From: CAZZKF01 sp964654995
GTDB taxonomy: Bacteria > Pseudomonadota > Alphaproteobacteria > CAZZKF01
DNA length: 64,000 nt
Direction: 5' to 3'
NCBI GenBank assembly: GCA_964654995.1
Contig: CAZZKF010000006.1
Coordinates: forward strand, 1 to 64,000
Shown here: positions 36,312-45,500 of the stretch, piece by piece
Position numbering within the stretch: the stretch's first letter is position 1
How the letters are laid out: the number at the start of each line of letters is the position of its first letter
Notes under the pieces: model-generated
The model's database searches: none
The model's input: only the letters and a program-made list of their open reading frames with translations
What the model was told of the DNA's origin: nothing
Position numbers and translations under genes: made by a program

Positions 36312-36737
36312 ATGGCACTGACAACCGACGCCGACATCCTCGACCGGCGCAATGCGCTCGCGGTTCTCGACAACCCGAGCCCGGAGCTCGACTACGTGGT
36401 GACCTTGAACGCGGTGGCGATGCTGCAGGGTCTGCCCGATTCGGTGCGTCTGCGGATCCGTTACGTGCCCGACCAGCTGATTCTCGATCCCGGCTCGCTC
36501 GACCGCTACATCGAGGCGCTGCGAAACCAGAGCTGGTCATCGCTCGAGGAGACCGGAGCGGCGATTCTCACCGACCTCGGCAACGAGCTGGTGGCGCGGT
36601 GGACGGAAGTGATGCTGGAGACCCGGCGAACCGGCACCAATCAGGGGACGCTGGCCGAAAACCACCATGTCCTGCTGCTGACCGACCATCAGCCGGACTG
36701 GAACAATCCGACGCTGCTCGAGCGGCTGCCGCTGTGA
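36312..36737 (+). CDS. QueF-like T-fold protein lacking the catalytic cysteine
   Basis: A 141-residue protein whose centre lines up with the preQ0 reductase QueF (YkvM type): NPSPELDYVVTLNA, then LRIRYVPDQLILDPGSLDRY, IEALRNQSWSSLEE and AAILTDLGNELVARWTEVML. QueF has a Cys-Pro-x-Thr-Gly-Gln-Pro-Asp loop before the 'YxPD' strand, supplying the nucleophile Cys and catalytic Asp; here that loop is about five residues shorter and contains neither (AMLQGLPDSVRLRIRY). There is no cysteine in the whole protein. A tunnelling-fold protein with a non-reductase role is therefore likely. It follows the FliK-like gene by 32 bp and is probably co-transcribed with the flagellar operon; fliJ converges 6 bp away. 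Confidence 0.7.
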   Translation: MALTTDADILDRRNALAVLDNPSPELDYVVTLNAVAMLQGLPDSVRLRIRYVPDQLILDPGSLDRYIEALRNQSWSSLEETGAAILTDLGNELVARWTEVMLETRRTGTNQGTLAENHHVLLLTDHQPDWNNPTLLERLPL

Positions 36738-36743
36738 CCGGCT

Positions 36744-37187
36744 TCAGCCTGCCGATCCGTCCAGCGCACCGCTGCGCCGGCGGCGATAGAGGTCGAGTCC
36801 CATCTCGTCGAGCACAGCCCGCTCCTGGCGGGCTTCCGCCCGGGCACGGCGCTGGCGCTCCCGGTCCTCGGCGATCTCGTATTTCTTGAGCTCGCGAAAA
36901 GCCTCGGCAACGTCGCGTTTGGCGGCATCCAGCTCACTGTCGATCTCGGCAATCGAGCGCTGGATGGTCTCGCGCCGCTGGATGACGCCGGCGGCATAGG
37001 CCCCGTAGGTCATCGCCACGACCGTATCCTGGGCGGCCTCGCGCTGCTCGCGCCGCACTTCCTCTTCGAGTGCCTGGGCGCGGCTTTCGAATTCGGCCCG
37101 CAGGCCTTCGAGCTCCATGACCTTCTTGCGCCGCTCATCGAGCCGCCAGCGGTGAACGCGGATCAGGGTCTCGAGATCCTTTCTCAT
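36744..37187 (-). CDS. fliJ: Flagellar export chaperone FliJ
   Basis: A 147-residue, almost entirely coiled-coil, charged protein ([23 protein letters not shown] and later helices). This fits FliJ, the central stalk of the FliI hexamer that helps hand substrates to FlhA. The match rests on composition, length and position directly after fliI, which it overlaps by four bases. Confidence 0.82.
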   Translation of the reverse strand: MRKDLETLIRVHRWRLDERRKKVMELEGLRAEFESRAQALEEEVRREQREAAQDTVVAMTYGAYAAGVIQRRETIQRSIAEIDSELDAAKRDVAEAFRELKKYEIAEDRERQRRARAEARQERAVLDEMGLDLYRRRRSGALDGSAG

Positions 37188-38551
37188 TCTTGGGCCGGCT
37201 CAGTCTGCCCGAGCGCACGGCCCTGGACGCCGCCGCGCGGGCCTTCCTCGAGAATGCGCGCCAGCTCGGCATAGCCGCTGGCGAGATCGCAGCGGTCGTC
37301 GTGGCGCTGGGCGAGAAACCGTTCGAAGGCCGGATGATAGGCGATTGCCTCGTCGACTTCAGGATTGGAGCCCTGGCGATAGGCGCCGAGGCGGATCATT
37401 TCCTCCATGTCGGCATATGTGGTCATGATCCGCCGCGCCGTCAGGACCAGATCGTTTTCCTCGTCCGTATTGCAGCGCGGCATCGTCCGCGAGATCGACC
37501 GCAAGACGTTGATCGCCGGATAGCGCCCGCGCTCGGCGATCGAGCGGTCGAGGACGATATGGCCGTCGAGAATGCCGCGTACCGCGTCGGCAATCGGCTC
37601 GTTGTGATCGTCGCCTTCGACCAGCACCGTGAACAGGCCGGTGATGCTCCCCGAACCGGTGCCGGGTCCGGCCCGCTCGAGGAGCTTCGGCAGCTCGGCG
37701 AACACCGTCGGCGTATAGCCCTTGGAGGCCGGCGGCTCGCCGCCCGAAAGACCGATTTCGCGCTGGGCCATGGCAAAGCGCGTCACGCTGTCCATCAGAC
37801 ACAGGACCTGCTGGTCGCGGTCGCGGAAATATTCGGACACCGTCAATGTCAGATAGGCGGCCTGGCGGCGCATCAGGGCCGGCTCGTCGGAGGTGGCGAC
37901 GATGACGACGCTGCGCGCCAGCCCGTCCTCGCCAAGATCGTCCTCGAGGAATTCCTGAACCTCGCGGCCGCGCTCGCCGACCAGGCCGATCACGGTCACA
38001 TCCGAGGCCGTATAGCGGGCCAGCATCGAGAGCAGGATCGACTTGCCGACGCCGGAGCCGGAAAAAATGCCCATCCGCTGGCCCTTGCAGCAGGTGAGAA
38101 AGGTGTTGATCGCGCGCACGCCGAGATCGATCTTGCCGGCCACCCGCTGGCGCCGGTGCGAGACCGGCGGCTGGGCGCGCAAGGGATAGGGCGCATCGCC
38201 CTGCGCCAGGGGCCCCTTGCCGTCGATCGGCTCGCCCATGGCATTGATCACCCGACCGAGCCAGGCCGGCGACGGATAGACGACGGATTCCTCTTCGGCC
38301 AGAACCGCCCGACAGCCCATGCCGACGCCTTCGAGCGGGGAAAACGGCATGGCCAGCGCCCGGCCGCCACGAAAACCGACGATTTCACAGGGTACCGATT
38401 TGTCGCGGTGGGCCTCGATGCGGATTCGCGAGCCGATGGCCAGCCGGTTGCGCACCCCGGCAACCTCGACCAGAAGGCCCTGAACGCCGACAACCCGGCC
38501 GTAGTGCTGGACCTCGGGAATACGGGCAATCATGTTGGTCAGACTGTGCAC
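37184..38551 (-). CDS. fliI: Flagellum-specific export ATPase FliI
   Basis: Hexameric ATPase of the flagellar type III apparatus, related to F1 beta. It has Walker [36 protein letters not shown], Walker [13 protein letters not shown] and the [25 protein letters not shown] segment. The N-terminal beta-barrel starts [21 protein letters not shown] favour the GTG at 38551 ([13 protein letters not shown]); the frame stays open to 38659 and an internal ATG at 38533 is also possible. It diverges from ctrA. Confidence 0.93.
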   Translation of the reverse strand: MHSLTNMIARIPEVQHYGRVVGVQGLLVEVAGVRNRLAIGSRIRIEAHRDKSVPCEIVGFRGGRALAMPFSPLEGVGMGCRAVLAEEESVVYPSPAWLGRVINAMGEPIDGKGPLAQGDAPYPLRAQPPVSHRRQRVAGKIDLGVRAINTFLTCCKGQRMGIFSGSGVGKSILLSMLARYTASDVTVIGLVGERGREVQEFLEDDLGEDGLARSVVIVATSDEPALMRRQAAYLTLTVSEYFRDRDQQVLCLMDSVTRFAMAQREIGLSGGEPPASKGYTPTVFAELPKLLERAGPGTGSGSITGLFTVLVEGDDHNEPIADAVRGILDGHIVLDRSIAERGRYPAINVLRSISRTMPRCNTDEENDLVLTARRIMTTYADMEEMIRLGAYRQGSNPEVDEAIAYHPAFERFLAQRHDDRCDLASGYAELARILEEGPRGGVQGRALGQTEPAQE

Positions 38552-38706
38552 CGGCACCGCCCCTGATGGCTGAGCGGGTGGGTCCCGCCGATCTTCGGTT
38601 TTGAACGATCTTGACGCCAACAGCTTAAGCTTCCGTAAAGCATGACGGCATCGCGACAAAGGCGACTGGCGGCGAGAAACCGCTCTGTGTTAAGACTTCG
38701 TTCATC

Positions 38707-38723
38707 ATTAACCTTTATTAACC
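38707..38723 (+). promoter_or_regulatory. Tandem ATTAACC elements upstream of ctrA
   Basis: Two copies of ATTAACC (38707-38713 and 38717-38723) are ten bases apart, one helical turn, and resemble CtrA half-sites (TTAACC). They lie about 50-65 bp before the ctrA start, in the spacer shared with fliI. Autoregulation of ctrA is known in Caulobacter. The TTAA cores are spaced by six rather than the canonical seven bases. Confidence 0.4.
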
Positions 38724-38771
38724 AGAGATGGGTACAGTGTTCGCAGACCGACGCCGGGAGGAGTGAAAGCG

Positions 38772-39485
38772 ATGCGGGTTTTGTTGATTGAAGACGACGC
38801 CTCGACCGCCAGAAGCATCGAGCTGATGCTGTCGGCGGAAGGGTTCAACATTTACACCACGGACCTTGGTGAAGAAGGGTTGGACCTCGGCAAGCTGTAT
38901 GATTACGACATCATCATTCTGGATCTCAACCTGCCCGACATGCACGGCTATGACGTGCTCAAGAAACTGCGCCTGTCCAAGGTCGAGACGCCGATCCTCA
39001 TCCTGTCCGGTCTGTCCGAGCCGGACGACAAGGTCCGCGGGCTCGGTTTCGGGGCCGACGACTATCTGACCAAACCGTTCCACAAGGACGAGCTGGTCGC
39101 CCGCATCCACGCCATCGTGCGGCGCTCCAAGGGCCACGCCCAGTCGATCATCAAGACCGGGCGCCTTCAGGTCAATCTGGATACCAAGACGGTCGAGGTC
39201 GACGGTCAACGGGTGCATCTTACCGGCAAGGAATACGCCATGCTCGAGCTGCTGTCCTTGCGCAAGGGCACGACGCTGACCAAGGAGATGTTCCTCAACC
39301 ACCTCTATGGCGGCATGGACGAGCCGGAACAGAAGATCATCGACGTGTTCATCTGCAAGCTGCGCAAGAAGCTGCAGAACGCCACCGGCAACGAAAACTA
39401 CATCGAAACAGTGTGGGGCCGCGGCTACGTGCTGCGCGATCCGGTCGGCGAAGACGACGAGGTCGCCACCGCCGCCACCGGCTGA
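38772..39485 (+). CDS. ctrA: Cell-cycle and motility response regulator CtrA
   Basis: OmpR-type transcription factor controlling flagellar, chemotaxis and cell-cycle genes in alphaproteobacteria. The 237 residues begin [20 protein letters not shown] with the acidic pair, the phospho-acceptor Asp is in [19 protein letters not shown] and the Lys in [13 protein letters not shown]. The winged helix includes [40 protein letters not shown] and the ending [17 protein letters not shown], nearly identical to Caulobacter CtrA. An in-frame ATG nine bases upstream (38763) is an alternative start. Its phosphodonor ChpT and inhibitor SciP are encoded nearby. Confidence 0.96.
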   Translation: MRVLLIEDDASTARSIELMLSAEGFNIYTTDLGEEGLDLGKLYDYDIIILDLNLPDMHGYDVLKKLRLSKVETPILILSGLSEPDDKVRGLGFGADDYLTKPFHKDELVARIHAIVRRSKGHAQSIIKTGRLQVNLDTKTVEVDGQRVHLTGKEYAMLELLSLRKGTTLTKEMFLNHLYGGMDEPEQKIIDVFICKLRKKLQNATGNENYIETVWGRGYVLRDPVGEDDEVATAATG

Positions 39486-39613
39486 ATCACTTTCTCAAAG
39501 TGGATTGCAGTTTTCCCGCGGTGCCGCGCACCAGGGGGCCGTGAGATCAGCCGTTTTTCCAAGAATAGCGCAAGTCCGGGACTGCCCGCGATCGCCAGAA
39601 TGCGGGGCAGGGC

Positions 39614-40423
39614 TCAGGCCGGCACATACATGCCACGCTGACCGGAAACCGGCTTGAACTTGTCGGAGATCCCGAGCACGGTTTCGGCGGCACCGAGGAA
39701 CAGCACGCCGTCTTCGGTCAAGACCTCGCGGATCCGGTCGAGCACGTTGGCCTTGGTCTTCTGGTCGAAGTAGATCAGCACGTTGCGGCAGTAGATGACG
39801 TCGAACATGCCCAGCGACTTGAAGTCATAGAGAAGGTTGTGTTCCTTGAACCGCACCATCGCCCGGATGGCGCTGTCGATCTGCCACATCTCGCCGACCT
39901 GCGAGAAATATTTGACCAGCAAATGCACCGGCAGGCCGCGCTGGACCTCGAACTGGGAATAAAGGCCGGCCTTGGCCTTTTCCAGAACTTCCCGGGACAG
40001 ATCGGTGCCGAGAATATCGAACTTCCAGCCGGCGACCTTGGCCTCCTGCTCACGCAGGATCATCGCCAGACTGTAGGGTTCCTGGCCGGTGGACGCGGCG
40101 GCGCACCAGATGCGAATGCGCTGTGTGCTTGCGCGCGCTTCGAGGAGACGCGGCAAGACCTGCTCGCGAAACAGATCGAACGGCGTGTTGTCGCGAAAGA
40201 AGAAGGATTCGTTCGTGGTCATCGCTTCCGTCACGTCTTCCAGAAGCTGCTGATCACGACCGATCTTGATTTCCTTCACCAGTTCGTCGAGATCGCCGAA
40301 TCCGCGCTTGCGCGCCAGCGGCGTCAGCCGGCTTTCGAGCAGGTAAAGCTTGTCGGCATTGAGCGCCAGGCCGGAGCGTTCCTTGAGAACCCCGCTGATG
40401 ATTTCGAAATCCTCGGGCTTCAT
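39614..40423 (-). CDS. cheR: Chemotaxis protein methyltransferase CheR
   Basis: SAM-dependent enzyme that methylates glutamates of chemoreceptors during adaptation. The start ATG at 40423 (MKPEDFEIISGVLKERSG) overlaps cheB by four bases. Signature parts are NESFFFRDNTPFDLFRE, the SAM-binding IWCAAASTGQEPYSLAMIL, and FDVIYCRNVLIYFD. 269 residues. It is last in the che operon. Confidence 0.94.
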   Translation of the reverse strand: MKPEDFEIISGVLKERSGLALNADKLYLLESRLTPLARKRGFGDLDELVKEIKIGRDQQLLEDVTEAMTTNESFFFRDNTPFDLFREQVLPRLLEARASTQRIRIWCAAASTGQEPYSLAMILREQEAKVAGWKFDILGTDLSREVLEKAKAGLYSQFEVQRGLPVHLLVKYFSQVGEMWQIDSAIRAMVRFKEHNLLYDFKSLGMFDVIYCRNVLIYFDQKTKANVLDRIREVLTEDGVLFLGAAETVLGISDKFKPVSGQRGMYVPA

Positions 40424-41595
40424 GCGGCTGCTCCTGTTGCCATACGGACGAGTTCGTCGCCCAGTTTGCCGATCGGCAGAACGGCACTGCACAGGCCGGC
40501 GGTGGCGACCGCACCCGGCATGCCCCAGACGACGCTGCTGGCCTCGTCCTGGGCAATCAGGGTGCCGCCGGCCTTGACCAGAACCTCGCCGCCCTTGAGC
40601 CCGTCATGGCCCATGCCGGTCAGAACCGCCGCCAGCACGCGGGCGCCAAACACCTTGGCGACGCCGCGAAACAGCTGATCGACCGCCGGCCGGCAGAAGT
40701 TCTCGGGCGGGTCCTGATTGAGGCGGATGACCGGCGTGGCGCCCTCAGACGCCACCGTCATGTGGTAATCGCCCGGCGCCACATAGACGCGGGCCGCCTG
40801 CAGCGGTTCGCCGTCCTTTGCCTCGGAACAGGGAAGGCCGCTCAGCCGGGCGATATGCTCGGCAAGAATGGCGGTAAACGTCGCCGGCATGTGCTGGGTA
40901 ACCAGGATCGGCACCGACACCTTGCCGCTCAATGCCGAGATGACCTTGAACAGGGCCTGAGGCCCGCCGGTGGATGAACCGATGGCAATCACCGACGGCT
41001 TCTGGCGTGATGGTGCCCGCAAGGTAATCGGCGCATCGCCATAGAGTCCCGGCGACAGGGCTTCGGCCGGGCCGGCGGCGGGTCTGCCGCCCCGGGACGG
41101 CGTTTCCGCCCGTCCTCTCGCCTGCGGCGCCTGGCGGCGCCCGGCCGCACCCAGGACCAGAACCTTTTCGATCAGCGTCTTGCGGAAGATGTCGGCGGCG
41201 TCGGCCTCGCGGGTGCTTTCCGGCTTCGGCACATAATCGGCTGCGCCGGCGGCCAGCGCGCGGATGCTGATATCGGCGCCGCGCTTGGTCAGCGTCGAGG
41301 CCATGATGACCCGGACACCCGGCGCCTTTTCCAGCAGTTTCGGCAGGGCGGTCAGCCCGTCCATCTTCGGCATCTCGATGTCGAGGATGATGATTTCCGG
41401 CTTCGCCACGCTCACCAGATTGAGCGCCATTTCCCCGTTATTCGCCGTGGCAACGATGTCGATCTGGGAGTCCGCCTCCAGCCAGCGGGTCAGAAGTCCG
41501 CGAATGACGGCCGAATCATCGACCACCATCACGCGGTAGGGAGATGCCGCGTCCGGAGTGGAAGAAGGCGCTTTTTTTGACGATAAATCAGACAC
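40420..41595 (-). CDS. cheB: Chemotaxis methylesterase/deamidase CheB
   Basis: Removes methyl groups from receptors when phosphorylated by CheA. The N-terminal receiver has MVVDDSAVIRGLL and IIILDIEMPKMDGL. A Pro/Arg-rich linker of about 60 residues follows. The C-terminal esterase has the catalytic Ser in IAIGSSTGGPQAL, the His in LVTQHMPATFT and the Asp in LTGMGHDGLKGG. 391 residues. It directly abuts cheY and overlaps cheR. Confidence 0.95.
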   Translation of the reverse strand: MSDLSSKKAPSSTPDAASPYRVMVVDDSAVIRGLLTRWLEADSQIDIVATANNGEMALNLVSVAKPEIIILDIEMPKMDGLTALPKLLEKAPGVRVIMASTLTKRGADISIRALAAGAADYVPKPESTREADAADIFRKTLIEKVLVLGAAGRRQAPQARGRAETPSRGGRPAAGPAEALSPGLYGDAPITLRAPSRQKPSVIAIGSSTGGPQALFKVISALSGKVSVPILVTQHMPATFTAILAEHIARLSGLPCSEAKDGEPLQAARVYVAPGDYHMTVASEGATPVIRLNQDPPENFCRPAVDQLFRGVAKVFGARVLAAVLTGMGHDGLKGGEVLVKAGGTLIAQDEASSVVWGMPGAVATAGLCSAVLPIGKLGDELVRMATGAAA

Positions 41596-41961
41596 CTACA
41601 TTAATCCAACTTGGGCAAATTTGGCCTCGATGATGTCCCGGTCGAAGGGCTTCATGATGTATTCGTTGGCGCCGGCCTCGATCGCGATCCGGATGTGTTC
41701 GAGATCGTTTTCAGTGGTGCAGAACACCACCACCGGCTTGTCCCCGTCCTTCATCCGGCGCAGGGCCTTCAAGAAATCGAGCCCGTCCATGACCGGCATG
41801 TTCCAGTCGAGAAGAATGGCATCAGGCAGATTCTCCTGGCAGCTTTCCAGCGCCTGCTGACCGTCCACGGCCTCGGCAATGTCGAAATTGAGTTCTTCGA
41901 GAATCCGGCGCGCCACCTTGCGGATGACCCGTGAATCGTCGACGATAAGGCAGGACTTCAT
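41596..41961 (-). CDS. cheY: Chemotaxis response regulator CheY
   Basis: Single receiver domain of 121 residues: acidic pair in CLIVDDSRVIRKVA, phospho-acceptor Asp in AILLDWNMPVMDGLDFL, the Thr switch in VVFCTTEND and Lys in EYIMKPFDRD. It carries the signal from CheA to the motor switch (FliM, not in this window). Its stop is immediately before the cheB start. Confidence 0.93.
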   Translation of the reverse strand: MKSCLIVDDSRVIRKVARRILEELNFDIAEAVDGQQALESCQENLPDAILLDWNMPVMDGLDFLKALRRMKDGDKPVVVFCTTENDLEHIRIAIEAGANEYIMKPFDRDIIEAKFAQVGLM

Positions 41962-42009
41962 GAAAAAACTCCCCCGATTCTGATCGCTCCGGAGCCGACC
42001 CCTGTGGGC

Positions 42010-42501
42010 TCAGGCTGTTGCACAGCCGCCAAAATCGAGCAGTTTGGTGACGTCGAGCGCCACCAGAAGCTCGTCGTCAAGACGATAGATTCCGGCGGAA
42101 ACATCGCGCCAGCGGGGCTCGAGCGTCGTCGGATTCTGCTCGAAGGCATTGGCCGGAACACTCAGGACCTCGCCGACATTGTCGATCAGCAGGCTGTAGG
42201 GTTCGTCGTCATGCTCGACGACGACGCTCATGCCGGGCTCGTCGTCCGGCCGCGGCTCGAGACCGAGGCGCACCCGCAGGTCGATGGCGGTCACGATGCG
42301 GCCGCGCAGATTGAGCACGCCGGCCACCGCCGGCGGCGCCAGCGGAATCCGGGTCATCCGCTGGGGCCCGAGAATATCGTGGACGGCAAGCACCGGGATG
42401 CCCAGCATCTGGTCGGCGATCGACACCGTCACCAGTTCGGTGGCATCCTCCATCATCAGACGATCGACGTCGTGTTCTGAGTTCACCTGCATCTCGTTCA
42501 T
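42010..42501 (-). CDS. cheW: Chemotaxis coupling protein CheW
   Basis: Adaptor linking receptors to CheA, made of one CheW domain. Visible are ELVTVSIADQMLGIPVLAVHDIL, the RIPLAPPAVAGVLNLRGRIV receptor/kinase contact and YSLLIDNVGEVLSV. 163 residues. It overlaps cheA by four bases. Confidence 0.93.
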   Translation of the reverse strand: MNEMQVNSEHDVDRLMMEDATELVTVSIADQMLGIPVLAVHDILGPQRMTRIPLAPPAVAGVLNLRGRIVTAIDLRVRLGLEPRPDDEPGMSVVVEHDDEPYSLLIDNVGEVLSVPANAFEQNPTTLEPRWRDVSAGIYRLDDELLVALDVTKLLDFGGCATA

Positions 42502-45500
42502 GCCGCTTCTCCCTTGACCGAGAGGGTTTGTGACAGGGCGTCGAGCAGGGTGTCCCGATCGAATTTGGCAACGTAATCGGTAAAGCCGGCCTCGCGGCCC
42601 TTTTCATAGGCGCTCTCGGTCGTCTGCGACGACAGCGCAATGATCGGCGTCTCCTGCCATGGGCCGTCGCTCTTGACCGTTTCGGCGAACTGGAAGCCGT
42701 CCATGCCGGGCATTTCGACGTCGGAGATGATGATGTCGTATTCCATCCCCATGTCGCGCAGCTCCAGCGCCTTGTCCGCGGCCTCGACGACGGTGACGTC
42801 ATAGCCGGCAGCAACCAGGAGCGGCTTGATCATGTTGCGGAAGAAGGGGCTGTCATCGACCAGCAGCACCCGCGGCTGGCGGTGCGTGCGCACGCTCGCG
42901 GTGTCGGCGCTCGGCGCCTTGAACCAGTCGGCGAACGCCTGCGAGAGATAGTGGCCGACGTCGACGATTTCGGTCGCTTCGCCGGCGATCACCGCGGTTC
43001 CCAGAACGCCCGGACTGTTGGAGACCAGTTCGACGTTGAACCTGTCTTCAACGATGTCGACAATCTGGTCGACCGCCAGTCCCATCGACCTCTGGCCGTC
43101 GGCAAACACCAGAATCGGCTGCCGGCCCTCGCTCTTGAAGGCGTAATCCTGGCGCAGCTTGACCAGCGGCATCAGGCTGCCGCGGTATTGCACCACCGGT
43201 CGGCCGTCGCTGGTTTCGATCTTGGCGACATCGATCTCCTCGAGCCGCGCCACCAGCGACAGCGGCACCGCCTTCGGCGCATTATCGCCGGCCTTGAAGG
43301 TGAGCAGGGTTTCGCGGTCGTCGTGGACGCTCGCCCCCATGTCCATGCTCTCCTCGACCTCGCCGCTGTGGTGCATGTTCTCGTCGGTCACCGCGGCGAT
43401 ACCGTTGGCGTCGAGGATCATGATGACGCTGCCATCGCCGAGAATGGTGTTGCCGGAATAGATCGGGATGTCGCGCAGGATCGGGGCGATCGGCTTGACG
43501 ACGATCTCCTCGGTATCGAACACCCGGTCGACGACGATGCCGAAAATGAAGTTGCCGACCTGGCTGACAACGACGAAGGTTTCCGCCGACCGCCCGTCCT
43601 CGCCGTCGCCGTCCTGGCTCTCGAAGCCGAGAACATCGCGCAGAAAGATCAGCGGCAGCAGCCGGTTGCGCAGGCGCAGAACCGGCGTGTTGTTGATATG
43701 CTCGATTTTGTGCTCGCTCGACGCCGAGGCGCGCACCAGTTCGAGGACGTTGAGCTGGGGAATGGCGAACCGCTCGCCCGAGACCTCGACGATCAGCGCC
43801 GAGATGATCGCCAGGGTGAGTGGAATCTTGATGGTGAAGGTGGACCCCGCCCCCTCTTTCGACTTGACGTCGATGGTGCCGCCGATTTTCTCGATATTGC
43901 TGCGGACCACGTCCATGCCGACGCCGCGGCCCGAGACCGCCGTCACCTTTTCCGCCGTCGACAGGCCGGCGTGGAAGATGAACCGGTGGATCTGCTGATC
44001 GGTCATCGAGTCCAGCTCGGCCTGGGTGACGAGCCCGTTGGCCAGCGCCTTTTCCTTGATCTTTTCGATGTTGAGACCGCGCCCGTCGTCGCTGATCTCG
44101 ATCATGATGTGACCACCCTCCTGATAGGAATTGAGGATGATCTTGCCGGTCGCGGGCTTGCCGGCGGCAAGCCGTTCTTCGGGCGTCTCGATGCCGTGAT
44201 CGCCGGAATTGCGGACCATGTGGGTGAGCGGGTCCTTGATCAGCTCGAGAACCTGGCGGTCGAGCTCGGTCTCGGCGCCGCGCATGTCGAGCTCGATCTT
44301 CTTGCCCAGTTCATGACACAGGTCGCGGACGATGCGCGGCAGCTTGGCCCAGGCATTGCCGATCGGCTGCATGCGGGTCTTCATCACCGCTTCCTGGAGC
44401 TCGCTGGTGCAGTTGGAGAGCCGCTGCAGGGGCACGGTGAATTCGCTGTCCTCGAGATTGCGGACCATCTGGTCGAGCTGATTGCGGGTCAGCACCAGTT
44501 CGCTGACCATGGTCATCAGGTCCTCGAGCACGTCGACGCTAACCCGGATGGTCTGGTTCTTGAGGGTCGATTCGCCGGCCGCCTTCCTGGAGGGCTCGGG
44601 CGGCGCAGCTTTCTCGGCCTTGGCGGCCGGCTTCGACTCTGCCTGGGCGCAGGCTTCAACCAGCTTCCGGCCTTCCTCGGTCCGGCACAGCACGTCGTCC
44701 CTGACCGAGCCGGCGATGGCCATGATCTCGTCGATCAGATCGTCGGCGACCTCGAGTTCCTTGAGCGAATCATGCAGGTGGCCGGCGACCGCATCGAAAT
44801 GGGCTTCGCCGAGACCGCGGGCGACCAGCGGCGCGTGCGCCGCCGCCAGCGAACGGCCGGAGTAATTGGCCGGGCCGCCGAACGCCATGGTCAGAAAGGC
44901 GCCCAGCATCTGGCGCTGGCCATCCATGTTGATGCCGTCGAAGAACGGCTTCAGGTCGGCATCCGCCAGCACCTTGTCGTAGAAGATCCTGATCGTCGCC
45001 TCGACCGCCGCATCGCCGCCAAGCCGCGCAAACAGGCTGCTGTCGCCGCCGTCACCGGCGGGCGCTGCATCGTCATCATCATCGGGGCCGGGCGCCGCCT
45101 GAAATGCCGCTTCCAGCTCGTCGAGGGTTGCTTCCTGAAGCGGCGAGACCGATGATTCCCCGGCCGCGGCCTCAGGTTCGGCTTCCGGTTCCGGGTCCGG
45201 CTCGGGCTCCGGGTCGGGCTCTGCGGCCGCCGCCTGGGCGCCGGTGATCACCGCGTTCAGCCGCCCGATGAGATCGCCGTCGTCGCCTTCGGGCTCGGCC
45301 TCATTGGCCTCCAACTCGGCCAGGATGGCCTTGATCTGATCGAGCGCCTCGAGGATCACGGTCACCGCTTCCGGCGTGACCTCGACCTCGCCGTCGCGGA
45401 ATTTTCCGAGCACGTTCTCGGCGGCATGCGCCACCGCTTCGAGGCGCGGCAGGCCGAGGAAGCCGCAGGTGCCCTTGATCGTGTGAACCAGGCGGAAGAT

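Noticed and set aside
39488..39502. Small hairpin CACTTT-CTC-AAAGTG after ctrA as a terminator
   Set aside because: Only six weak pairs and no adjacent T-run (TTTT comes eight bases later); too weak to list.
45150..45240. Repetitive GC-rich tract in cheA as a DNA repeat or recombination site
   Set aside because: It encodes the Pro/Glu/Asp linker of CheA and the repetition follows from the protein's low complexity.
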